Assembly: GCA_903772945.1 (NCBI GenBank)
Contig: CAICTM010000244.1
Coordinates: forward strand, 22,153-86,152
Source: Seminavis robusta
Taxonomy: Eukaryota; Bacillariophyta; Bacillariophyceae; Naviculales; Naviculaceae
Length of the DNA stretch: 64,000 bases
Direction: 5' to 3'
The position numbers were made by a program, and so were the translations under genes. Shown here piece by piece: positions 10,873-21,038 of the stretch (its first letter is position 1; each line of letters begins with the position of its first letter). The notes under the pieces were generated by a model. That model did no database searches, was not told the origin of the DNA, and worked only from the letters and a program-made list of their open reading frames with translations.

Positions 10873-11506
10873 TTAGCGACCACGTTTCAAAGACTTTTCA
10901 ATCTCAGCATATTCTTGGTACAGACGCTTGCGTCGCTTCTCGGGAAGAGGGTACTTGAATCCATATGAAGTGTAGTGACCAGCCAGGACATTAATGGAGG
11001 TGTAGAGAGTGCTGAACGAAGGCTTTCCAGAGACCTTTGGGAATCTGCGGTAGTATGACACAAAGTCAACCATTTCCTTCTTCATGTTCTTTCCAAAATC
11101 TTCCATGTTCGTGGCGCCCTTTGCCAAACCAGTAGCAACAACCATGTGCTTTCTCACTTTGGCCGCATCTTCCTCGTACTTGAACGTGAGTCCCCAGTCA
11201 GCCGGAAACTCGTATTCGGTAGATTGGGGTGGGACTTCGATCTCGGCCAAAGCCACAGTTGGAAAAAGTGTTGCCACGGCTGCAGCACCTCCAACCTTCA
11301 ACACATCACGACGAGCAGAGGTGCCCTCCTGAACAAATGGATTGGGGAAAAAATGAAATTTGATCAGTCAAAATGGGCAGGCTCGACTTGTGCCAACACA
11401 CTGGGCTTTGCCAGCAAAATAATAGTCGTACCGGGGAGAGAGGCGTGAAGGCTGTGGCGTACGCCAACAGCGCTGAAGCAAGAAGGACCAGTTTTGAGTT
11501 GAACAT
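10873..11506 (-). CDS. psb27: photosystem II repair/assembly protein Psb27, nuclear-encoded
   Basis: Exons 11506-11432 and 11328-10873 with a 103-bp phase-0 intron; 176 residues. Psb27 binds CP43 on the lumenal side during photosystem II assembly and repair. The presequence has three parts. Exon 1 is a signal peptide ending ATAF-TPLSP, the diatom plastid motif. A short transit region contains Ala-Arg-Arg-Asp. A second hydrophobic segment ending in Ala-Leu-Ala before Glu is the thylakoid lumen signal; its twin arginine suggests the Tat route. The mature part carries the family core: SYYRRFPKVSGKPSFSTLY, LAGHYTSYG, and PLPEKRRKRLYQEYAEIEKS with a basic C-terminus. The start ATG at 11506 opens the signal peptide. 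Confidence 0.92.
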
Positions 11507-12285
11507 CTTCGTTGATCTTTATTCGAGTAAGGTGTCGTGTTGCTTGGCTCAAATTATGGGATCTGTAGCAATTGATTGCAACCGAACAGTCACAATCATA
11601 GAGCAGCTGCCCTCTTGCTCAGATTGCTTCATCAGCAACTAAAATCTAAGCTTGGAGGACTGACGTACTCGCTTGCTACTTGCTACATGGTCTATGACAT
11701 AGTAGCTTCCGGTAGCACATTGTTGTCAACAAACCAATGACCGTTTTCGAGTGACTCAGACATGACTGAGTCACTCGTAAGCCTAACGGTCAATTTTACT
11801 GTGTCAGCCACAAGATCCAAGATCCAAGCTTGCTACACACTGACACCCCTTGGCTTAGCAAAGTCACAAGAGGATATGTATCTAGCTAGTTACTAGACTA
11901 GCTAGCTAGTACTATAACTAGCCTCCAAACTATTGCCAACCGATGGAGTCGACTTCCAGGACCATGGCAGCACCGTAGCACCCGTACCGGTGCCGCAGGG
12001 AGAATGGCACAGCAGCGCGGCCACCAGTGGTACAAAATTGTAGAAGTCATGCGCCTTCATGGTCCACAAACACAACATTCCTACTTCACTACTGTAATGT
12101 ACATTGGGGCCAAGTCTCCCAGTTTCAGCTCCAATGTCGTTCTCTAAAAATCAGAACTACTATGATCCAGCCCTAAAGGCAACAACTAAAGCGGGAAGCG
12201 CACCACTTTACCCTCACGCTTCGATGGCCGGATGGCGGGCGATGGCTGGAAGTGAATTGAGTAATTTCTTCGGAAAAAATTCCGC
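11507..12285. other. intergenic spacer, gene-free
   Basis: It holds the inverted repeat listed separately, several CTAG runs (about 11880-11930) and GGTACCAC-type motifs near 11980. No coding frame resembles a protein family. Confidence 0.5.
11739..11791. repeat. long imperfect inverted repeat with a perfect 12-bp core
   Basis: The core arms CGAGTGACTCAG (11748-11759) and CTGAGTCACTCG (11766-11777) flank a 6-nt loop. Outer arms GACCGTT (11739-11745) and AACGGTC (11785-11791) also pair. The core contains two TGACTCA/TGAGTCA sites, the AP-1/GCN4-type bZIP recognition sequence. It could act as DNA sites or as a transcribed hairpin. Confidence 0.8.
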
Positions 12286-14537
12286 TCACGACTGTTTCAA
12301 GTCTCGCCATGGACCCTGAGGGAAAACATCATCTGGAATTGAGATGTAATGACGGAATGGATTCTGGGCAAATTGATCGCCGGTCCCTGGCTTGTCTACA
12401 AAGACGAATGCTCGATGTGGCACGTCCTTGATCCTTGTTGCCCCACCGTCCCTTCCCAGAGAAACGGTGTAGTTGTAAGGAATCGCGCTCATCACGCCGT
12501 TATCGACTTCTCGGTAGTCTGTCACTGTGCAATCCTCCAACGAATCGCTATCAAACACGCCATCCTTTGGCATTACCCATTCGCGGACTGGCTTTCCATC
12601 GATCTTTTCGGGGATAACCTCAGGGGTCACCTGAACGAAGCATTTCAGCATGACGTTGTTGGGATATGGTTCCATTGCCAATTCATCAGGATTCTTGAAT
12701 GCTTTCTTTGAAAATTCATCATTCAGGTCAAGAGCACGAATTGGCCAATCCTTCGGCAAGTCTCCAGAGGCTACTTTCGTTTCAAATTCCTTCACATGAG
12801 CTTCCCAGGCTGCTGCCCACTCGTCACCGTAATCAATGAAGATTTCCTCCCCTTGAGTTGAGTTGGGGTTCCAAGCATGTGAGAATGACTGCACGAAGCG
12901 ACCGACGACAACGCAACAGTCTTACCTTCTTCAATATCTCGAAGAGCTACAACCTCAATGAGAAGTCCAATGTACATCGTTTCCATAGTAAGGAGCTCTT
13001 CGGGTGACATGTCGTACCAATGCCTCTGATGACCGGGATGGGTGGACCAAACCAGTTTCGCATTTGGTTCTTTGCTGTGGTTGATAAGACAGGATACTGA
13101 CCCAGAGGGGAAGAAGAGCATGCTTGACTCTGGGTGTCCGTACAGGTAGTTTAATAGAAGCTGCTTTCCTTGTACTTCATCTGAGAGTTTGTAGTAGACG
13201 GGACCCTCTTCGCCACCGTCATCCGATGATCCGATTTCATGCATATCCATCATACTACCAGCAGGCAAATGGACAAGTGGAACAGGTGCGACAAGCCCAC
13301 CCTCCTTAATCTTGCGCCTGGCAAAGGCACCACGGCCTACAAAAGTGCGACGCATGACGATGAAAGACCGTCCAGGGCAATGGAAAACACCGTTTTACAC
13401 ACATGACAGACTTACCAGCATGAGGGATTGTAGAAGCGCCTGGTCCAATGTTGTCAATGCAACGGCCGTGATTTTGCAACCATGCCGTGCTTCTAATAGA
13501 CTTGGGTTGACTGTAAGCCAGAGAACCTCCACTTTCCTTCACCTTGGGCAGTGATTCTGGATAGGCTGGGAGCAGATCAACAATCTTTCTTCCTTTGCCT
13601 GCTCCTGCCGCAGCACCCATGACGTCCCGAATGAGAAAATCGTAAATGTCCGTCTTGGCCTTTTCATCGAGTTCGTCGTTGTACTTATCAAAGAAGTTTG
13701 CCATTTTCTCCACGGTTGCATCTAGCTTTCTGTAATCCTCGGTGGTCAGGTCTTCTTCCTTGGCTTCCTCTTCCCAGTTATCACCTTGAGGACAGAATTG
13801 GAGTTGAGAAAGAGAAGATACGAACGAATACATGACATGAAACCAAATTGAACTGAACTCACCATACTCTAGAAAGATTTCTCTCCCGGCCGGGATTTCG
13901 TCTTTGCTTCTCAGTTCGACGTGATAAAAGTTTGAATAGGCTCCTCGTCCAGGATGATTGACACCAGGCTGCTCTCCCAGGGACGGTCGGAAATAGGCCG
14001 CCGAATGATTCCAATCAGCATTTGTCAGTTTTGGGTTGAAGCCGCCTGAGAAAAAGGAGAAGAAAATGATGGGTTTAGTTAGTTCAAGGATGATTATGAA
14101 ACATGAAACAATGACAAGCAAATAAATGTACCTAGCACTCCAGCTCCAGGGATAGCTGTCACCGTTCGACCATCTTCCAAATCAAACTGCGATCCACTCG
14201 GAATAGGAACCCAAATGAATTGTTCAAAGAAGTCCACAGTGCTGGCGAGAAGAGAATCTGCTTCTTCGTTTTCGTCTGCCATTTGCGTATTTCCTTGAAG
14301 ATTGAAGATGTTAATAGCAACATCCGGGCCACCAAGTGGAGCCCCATTCGGGATATCTTTGCCAGCATAGATGCCCCATCGAGTCTCGTCCACGGTCGAA
14401 GTCGAGCTGATGGCCATGTACATGCCGCATTCCAAATCTTCTTCGGCCAAAGACACGGGCACCGAAGATAAAGACGAAAGCAGCAGAAATGAAGCTGCCG
14501 TTGTGGTTACTTGAAGGATCTGTCGTAGCATCATCAT
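12286..14537 (-). CDS. tandem SET-domain protein with signal peptide
   Basis: Exons 14537-14132, 14045-13863, 13784-13416, 13336-12926 and 12851-12286. All four introns are GT-AG and phase 1; 644 residues. Residues 1-35 are a hydrophobic signal peptide (LLLSSLSSVPVSLA). The first SET-like unit (about 45-198) has WGIYAGKDIPNG at its start and ends IPAGREIFLEYGDNW. A second SET-like unit (about 320-468) starts GRGAFARRKIKEGG, contains the Asn-His-Ser core in LINHSKEPNAK (about 404-414) and ends GEEIFIDYGDEW. The first unit has only a weak equivalent of the NHS core (WNHSA, VNHPG). The C-terminal 170 residues are unassigned. SET domains transfer methyl groups from SAM to protein lysines. A secretory or plastid location would make histones an unlikely substrate. 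Divergent from the Kelch-BTB gene. Confidence 0.82.
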
Positions 14538-15169
14538 GCTAGAGGAATAGACTAGCTCTCAAGAAAGAAAATGAACAATCAAAGGCAATGAAGCTATTAA
14601 TGTCGGCGCTGGTACAGTGGAACAGATCAGATACATGTATGACATCTATTGCAGCAGTTGATCATTTGTCCATCCATGTGAAAACCATTCCGTCCAGCCA
14701 CAGTTGGCCGTTGGACAGCCGAGCCGTTTCGCTACGGTTATATTTTCTCATCACTCAAAGCTTTAAGAGACAGATTCTTCCTCTCAAAGATTTAGAGACA
14801 GATTCTGTTGCTATGAGAACATTATGCAACGGCTGCATGCATCGGATCGACCGATGCTCTTCCAAACAACCAACAACAAGCAACCCATCAAGTCAACTCT
14901 GCCTGAAGCATATTGACATTGAGCAACACCCAACCTCAAGAAAGGCTGTGGTTAACTTCCTCAATGGCAGCGAGAGCTGCTTTCAGATTCGATTCATTGG
15001 TTTCCTTTACCTTGAGAGCGCCACTCTACCCAACTAATTTACTGTTTCGGAAGAACAACAACCCACGATCGATTGCTCCCATTTATTCTTTTCGGATCTC
15101 TGAACAAAAGAAGATTTCCCAGTCTGTACTGGTACAACAAATTGGTTTATTTCAAGGAAAAGAAGGAAC
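14538..15169. other. divergent intergenic spacer
   Basis: 632 bp between the tandem-SET and Kelch-BTB starts. A 149-codon frame (14588-15037) has no family features and I leave it out. A near-repeat of CTTTAAGAGACAGATTCTTC and TTTAGAGACAGATTCTG lies at 14760-14805. Confidence 0.4.
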
Positions 15170-18100
15170 ATGGACGCTGGATGGAACGGTGGCGCTGAAA
15201 ACGCTGCAGCGGGGGGAGCTCTAGTAGCAGCAGCCGCTGCTCCTGCCCCATCACCCCGGTTGCGCTTGGATCGACAGTGTTTGAGCTGGTCCAAAGTTCC
15301 CGTGTCGCCCAAATCAACTCTGGTTCCTCCGCCTCGCAGTGGTGCTGCTAGTGTTGTTGTGGGAGGAAGACTATATGTGAGTTACAATGAGAAGGCGACC
15401 TGATGAATTGTCCTCGGCTGTGTTTTCTGTGCTGCTTCCGAATGATATCCTTACGCTTTGGTAACTGCCTCATTTTTTGCTGGCGACTGGCGAGTAGGTG
15501 TAAGTGTGGTCAGCGAAGTTTGTCAGAAGAAAGCATTTGAAATATTGCAAGGCTTGCAAACCGCTGATCAAATATTTTTCCCGTCCCACAAAAGGTTTGG
15601 AGGATATGGTGGCGGTAAGGTCTATGCAATTCGTTCTGATTTCTGATTGTTCGTCGCAGTGCATCCCAACGACTTTTTGTTCTTGTTCCACCACTAATCG
15701 AAGGCACTGGACGACTCGATGACTTTTGGTCCTTTGACTTTGAAAGTCGCATCTGGGAAGAGGTACTGTTTTTGGTTACTATCACGGAACTTCAGGTTTC
15801 GGTTAGATGTTGCAGCTAATGTCGTTCTTCCTCGTCTGCAGGTTCAAGTCGAAAGCGTGGAGAAACCAGGATGCCGCGAGAATAATGGAGTTGTCATTTC
15901 CGATTCAAGTGACAGCATCTACCTGTTTGGAGGTATTGTAAAGCATTCCATCATACGCGCAACTATCTAGACGGAGGCGGACCAAAAGTTGGCAAGTCTC
16001 ACATTACCTTGCTCTGTTTCTTTTTGACCGGATCCTTTGTCTAGGGTACGATGGAGGTAAATGGTTGAATCGTGGATGACGATAATGCAAGCAGTCTGCT
16101 ATCCTGCATTCCTCACGTTTTGGTTTGATGCGATTCAGGTAACTGGTTGAATGACCTCTGGAAGGTAAGACACTTTTGGTATTGTTTCATAAGAGCCATC
16201 CTGCATTCCTTACGTTTTGGTTTGATGCGATTTGATTCAGTTCGATATCGAGAGCAAACGTTGGACTTGTATTCAGGGCTCGTCGGATGCGGGGCCCGCC
16301 GATGAAGCGAGCTCATTGGCTGTAGAAGAATCAGGTCATGGACAAGCTGCCCCTATTCAGGCGAGACAGGTCAGAGGGAAGGTACCTTCTCGACGCTTTG
16401 GTTATGTCTCAGTCGTTCATGCAGGTCGTCTCATCTTATGGGGAGGTTTTGACGGCACACAATGGTTGGTAAGTGACTTGAAACCAGAAGGATCCAACAA
16501 CAGCCCCCTTGTTGTAGAACTCTCACAACACTGACTGGTTGTGAATGTGAATGAACTGTCTGATACCGGTAGAATTGTATGCATGAGTTTTCGTTTGCCA
16601 CCAAAACCTGGAGAGAAATTCAGCCCAGCGGACTCATTCCTTCTGTCCGATCTTGTCCCGCGTGGGCAAAAGACGACACACATGTCTACATCCATGGTGA
16701 GTTCCCTCGTCTTCCCACCCAGTCACCCGATGCCCACTGCTGAGTGTTTCTCACGTGTCACGGAAAGGCGGCTACGACGGAGTGGAAAGAAAGAGTTGCT
16801 GTGAGTCAAACTGAAGTGTTTGGCGATGCCGGTACATTCTCCACTATGAAAATGTCTAACAGATGTTTGAGAAGTTTTTGCATGCGACCTGTCAACGTAC
16901 TGTTGGACGCAAATGCCAAGCTATGGGACATGCCCAAGCGCTCGCTACTTCCATTCATGTTGTCTCTATGACAACAAGTATTTCGTGTATGGCGGCTATT
17001 CTGGAAATGAAAGGCTGGCCGACATGTGAGTATTTGCGACTTGTGGATGTTTGATCAGAAAGCCACGCTGTCCAAGCAAGCAAGGTATTGGAAACTCATC
17101 CTCGTTGCTTCCAGGCATTGCTATGATTTCGTGACGAACCACTGGACTGAAGTTGACTGTACCAACGGTGACGCTCCTAGTGGTCGATCCTCGCTTGTCT
17201 GTCAGGTGCACGAAAGCGTCGTATACATTTTTGGAGGCTACAATGGCACTTCAGGCACGTTCTAAGCCAGCTTCCTCTTGCTCCTTCTAAGTAGCGAGGC
17301 GCACTTCCCCATTCACATCCTCACTCTTCTAGTTCTCTTCCCTCACAATGGCACTTTGAACAGTGCTGAACGATTTTCACAGATTCCGGTTGAAACCTGT
17401 TGGTTTGCCTCCGCCGTCACTTGTCTCAGACTTTCGACGACTCATCAACAATGCAGAACTAGCGGATGTCAGCTTTGTTGTAGAAGGAAAGGTGGTTCAT
17501 GCTCACCGCGCTGTACTGGCGTGTCGATCAGAGTACTTTAGAGTCATGCTGCTCACTGGGGGTATGAAGGAGAGTCAGATGACTGATGGCACAACCGTGG
17601 GGTCAAACAATGATGCACGACAAAATTCTCCTATCCACCTGCAAGACGTTTCGTACAGCGTTTTCCTTCAGGTATGTGGAGCTTCGTCAGCTTCTGATGA
17701 GACTGGATTGAGTTCCCATTGGGCCCGCTGTCTGACTTTTGCACGTCAGGTCCTTGAGTTCTTATACACAGATACGGTAGCCAGAGTGTCACTGGACACG
17801 GGAATACACCTCATGATAGCAAGTGAGCACTTCATGCTTGATAGGCTGAAGTCGCTCTGTGAAGATGCCATTCGACGAGACTTGGACTTGGATAATTGCA
17901 TTGATATTTTGGTTGCCAGCCATCGCCATCGGGCTGGAAACCTGAAAGAAATTGCCCTTGAGTTTATTATGCAGGTGAGTGCAGGAAAATGAGCATTGAG
18001 AGTTCGTCTTCCCCGACCTGACGTTGCATTCCTGCCTCTTTCAGAACCTAGGAAACGCCACAATTCAAAACGGCCTCTCGGTAAGTTGGGGAAGTCTGTC

Positions 18101-18282
18101 ACAGTCACGAAGCAAGCTGGTGTCCGACCTCATCTCTTCCCTCCATTACCTTCCCTCAGAGTTTGAAGCCAGAAGCGGAACTCCTGGTTGAGATACTGCA
18201 ACGAACTACCGCTCTGTTCGTCCCGCCTACTCCCCAGAGCCCCACAGGCGACAGGCCCAATGCTCTGGACGATCACATATAG
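15170..18282 (+). CDS. Kelch-repeat BTB protein, LZTR1-like, 16 exons with micro-exons
   Basis: Exons: 15170-15376, 15498-15499, 15595-15614, 15704-15762, 15842-15932, 16045-16056, 16139-16164, 16241-16468, 16573-16696, 16768-16800, 16875-17025, 17115-17254, 17364-17671, 17750-17974, 18045-18080 and 18160-18282; 594 residues in frame. Six Kelch blades come first, each with a Gly-Gly pair: LYVFGGYGGG, LFGGYDGGNWLNDLW, LILWGGFDGTQW, VYIHGGYDGV, YFVYGGYSGNERLADM and VYIFGGYNGT. A BTB domain follows (DVSFVVEGKVVHAHRAVLA, then VLEFLYTD) and a BACK-like helical tail. This Kelch-before-BTB order is that of LZTR1, a CUL3 substrate adaptor, so it is likely a ubiquitin-ligase adaptor. The 2-nt exon is the least certain part; its alternatives are discussed in the findings. 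Exon 12 ends at a GC donor. Confidence 0.8.
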
Positions 18283-18851
18283 CATTGTATAGCTGGCACC
18301 ACCCCAGACGTGAGCAGATTTCATAAGTGTTGCGGAGTGACTCAGCCAGAGGTGCACTGCATTCCTTCAGATCCCATGCACTTGTAGCGTTACTGACTAG
18401 TAGCTTCAGAACGTACTAATGTAACCGAAACTAAACCTTCCAGGGTCCTACCCAACAGGACCGCAGTGGCCTCAAGGCTACCGGAAAGTAAGGGCTGTGC
18501 TCTGTGCCAAAGCGGCTTGGGCCTTCGTGTCATTTTCTGGGTTTACGAAGTATCGTATATCGGTAGAGATTAGCATGTCATTATTTGTTAAAAGAGTCTC
18601 GTGACTTCATGTTGCTCAGAACCTTGCAATTCTTTGGTGGCCTTCTGCTTACCAAACCACAGTCGCAGATTTATACGTATACCGGTGGAAAATGGTGATT
18701 GTTGACTGCTGGGATGCAAAGGTGATGCCTTGTTCACAGCGTACTACGAAGCCTCCTCCCAAGAGAACCCCAATAGACACAACGTGAACTGTAGCCCCTC
18801 TTAAGAACATTCACCCGCAATTGGTGCTCCATCGACAGAAAAAAGCCTTCG
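18283..18851. other. convergent 3' spacer, nothing recognised
   Basis: 569 bp between two convergent genes. I see no gene, RNA or strong repeat. Confidence 0.4.
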
Positions 18852-19976
18852 TCACCAACTGGTATTGTTGCGGATCAAATTGGCATGTTTGGTGGGATGT
18901 GATAGTTCATTTCCGGATGCGCACGATGTTGAAATGGACACCGGCGAATAGTGAGTTGATACCTTCTTGACGAAGACTCCGCCATTCCAAACTGGCTGCT
19001 CGTCTGAGGTAGCCTTCTGATTGTGCAGAGCACACTCTTCGCTGCGTTCATAGAGCTCCCAAAGCCTGTTCCTCGCGGCTGACAGATCATGAGCCCTGTA
19101 AAGGCCAACTTTCTTAGCGGCCCTCAGAACCTCCATCTCCAACCGGTTCTTCTGTCCAAACATGCCCTCCAGAGCATTCTCGACGGCGGCAAGCGCCACT
19201 GTACTTGCCTTTACCGGAACAAAGTAATAGTCACAGACAGCCAGATCGCAAAAGAACGAAGACACGTCATAGATATCATCCAAGTCTGCCTCAGAGACAT
19301 CAAACGCAAAGTCACCGAAAATAAAATCTAGGAACAAAGTCGCGAACGCCACCGGAGTTGGGGGGTGCATATGCCAAGACAACGAGCGCAGTATGTAGCT
19401 TTCCATATCAGCCACATCCACCATGTCGAATTCCCCACGACTTAGATCGCTCAGGATTCCAAGTTCACCAAGTTTGCACGGATACAAGAGCTTGACCGCC
19501 AGACTCAGAGTCGTCGTAGCTGCAAGCTTAAAGCTAGTCCTGTCACACCTACACTTGGAGAGGAACCGATCAAGAAAGGAAATGGAAAGAGACACCACTT
19601 CTCTGTCGATACGGAAGTAGTCCACCACGCGAAAGGACCATTCTACGATCTGCTCCCTGCAGTACTCATCAATGCGAGTTTCCGGACCAGAGTCGTGTTT
19701 CATTCGGTACTCCTGGCCTGGTTTGCTGATCCGATACACATCTTGGTTCCACGGTGTCATGCTAAGGTAGTCTAGGCAAGCATAGTGACCCGATGCTTCC
19801 TGTTTCAGCATTGCTCGCAGGGTGTCGGCTTTCATCGAACGTTCATCATTCTCCAGCGAGGCCGTCATCATTCTGTCGGACCCCATGATAGGACCTCTAC
19901 AATGTTTCCTGGTAGGCCGTGAACTTGCCTGAAGCCTTCTGGCCTTTCGCCTCGAACTCATAGTCAGCTTCAACAT
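18852..19976 (-). CDS. cyclin, diatom-specific type
   Basis: Single exon, 374 residues. The N-terminal 90 residues are basic, then variable. The cyclin box occupies about 105-205: REQIVEWSFRVVDYFRIDRE, then VVSLSISFLDRFLS, then the second helices with AATTTLSLAVKLLYP. A C-terminal cyclin fold follows (about 210-310; LSWHMHPPTPVAFATLFLDF). Such cyclins bind a cyclin-dependent kinase. The box without a conserved destruction or LxCxE motif matches the expanded diatom (dsCYC) class, which is linked to cell-cycle entry on nutrient or light signals; that assignment is by resemblance. An alternative start lies five codons downstream, at 19961. Confidence 0.82.
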   Translation of the reverse strand: MLKLTMSSRRKARRLQASSRPTRKHCRGPIMGSDRMMTASLENDERSMKADTLRAMLKQEASGHYACLDYLSMTPWNQDVYRISKPGQEYRMKHDSGPETRIDEYCREQIVEWSFRVVDYFRIDREVVSLSISFLDRFLSKCRCDRTSFKLAATTTLSLAVKLLYPCKLGELGILSDLSRGEFDMVDVADMESYILRSLSWHMHPPTPVAFATLFLDFIFGDFAFDVSEADLDDIYDVSSFFCDLAVCDYYFVPVKASTVALAAVENALEGMFGQKNRLEMEVLRAAKKVGLYRAHDLSAARNRLWELYERSEECALHNQKATSDEQPVWNGGVFVKKVSTHYSPVSISTSCASGNELSHPTKHANLIRNNTSW

Positions 19977-21038
19977 GATGATTTCCTAGTAGTGGGTCTA
20001 ACTAGTTTCCCCGCAAGGTTGTGCATAACTCAGGCGAGAGTATCTGTGGGCTCATCCTCACTCATTGATACACATCTTCTCCCTCGGGATCCCCAGAAAT
20101 TTGGCTCACCATTCTTAGTTAGTCGCATTACTGTCAATCGAAAATTCCACGCCAAACTTTGACGATTTGGTTATGGAACGTGGTTAGCCAAAGTTCCGCA
20201 TCGGAAAAGGTTTCCCGCACGAAGGCCGGGTTAAAAAGTAGGGCGAATGCAAAACGTACGGCGATACCCGTTTCATCATTTTAATTTCTTCTCGCTCGGA
20301 AGACCATGGATCCATGAAAGAAGATCTTTAGCTAGGGAATTGACTACCTGGAAGGTCCCTACCGTATTTATTTGTAGGTGAAGCCTCAGGCTGTCTCTCT
20401 AGCTACCTATCTCCAACATATTTTGCTAAAGACACGGTGCAAACTTTAATTTTATAGCTTTGTTGTGGTACAGTGTACCGTACTGGAACGGCTCTTTCTG
20501 TGAACCTCACGAGAGCTTTTCTTTCGCCCAATTCAATCCGTCGTCTACATGTCTACATGTACCTCTTGCTGAAATGTCCACCCCTCATCGAAGAGGAACA
20601 TATCAGATAACAGATCTCAGACCAGACATTTTTAGAAGCTACCGATACCCATATTATTTACCTCCTAGGGCCACCAGCTGCATCATGTGTCGGTATTGGA
20701 ATGATTTCGAATTACGACGCGATGAGATCTCCGGCCGGTCCAACCCGTCATTTGCCTGCCAACTGCCAACCCATCGAAGAAGATCATCAGGTGCCTGCAA
20801 TGTGCCGTTGGGGAATTCCTGTAGTGTGTCGAAGCAAAGTCCGCCGAGTAGCTGCATGACGCTATCCCCGGGTACTGCATGAGGGCGACATGGTCGCATC
20901 ACTTCTACTGTACAATGTTGCTTCTAGTAACCACCATGTACTACCAGTACCACATCCCTCCGAACACGTAGCTGTTGCGTCTAACTAGTGATGTAATGTG
21001 ATGTAGAAGAATTTGAGGTGGGTATCCGAGGGCGGTCG
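19977..21038. other. intergenic, 1.06 kb without a supported gene
   Basis: It lies upstream of the cyclin and downstream of the Derlin. Frames of 140 codons (20460-20882, plus) and 82 codons (20654-20902, minus) overlap each other and show no family features. The minus frame could be a decayed fragment, but nothing supports expression. Confidence 0.35.

Noticed and set aside
20460-20882. 140-codon plus-strand frame between cyclin and Derlin
   Set aside because: Composition is unlike a protein family, it has no splice partners, and it overlaps another frame on the minus strand.
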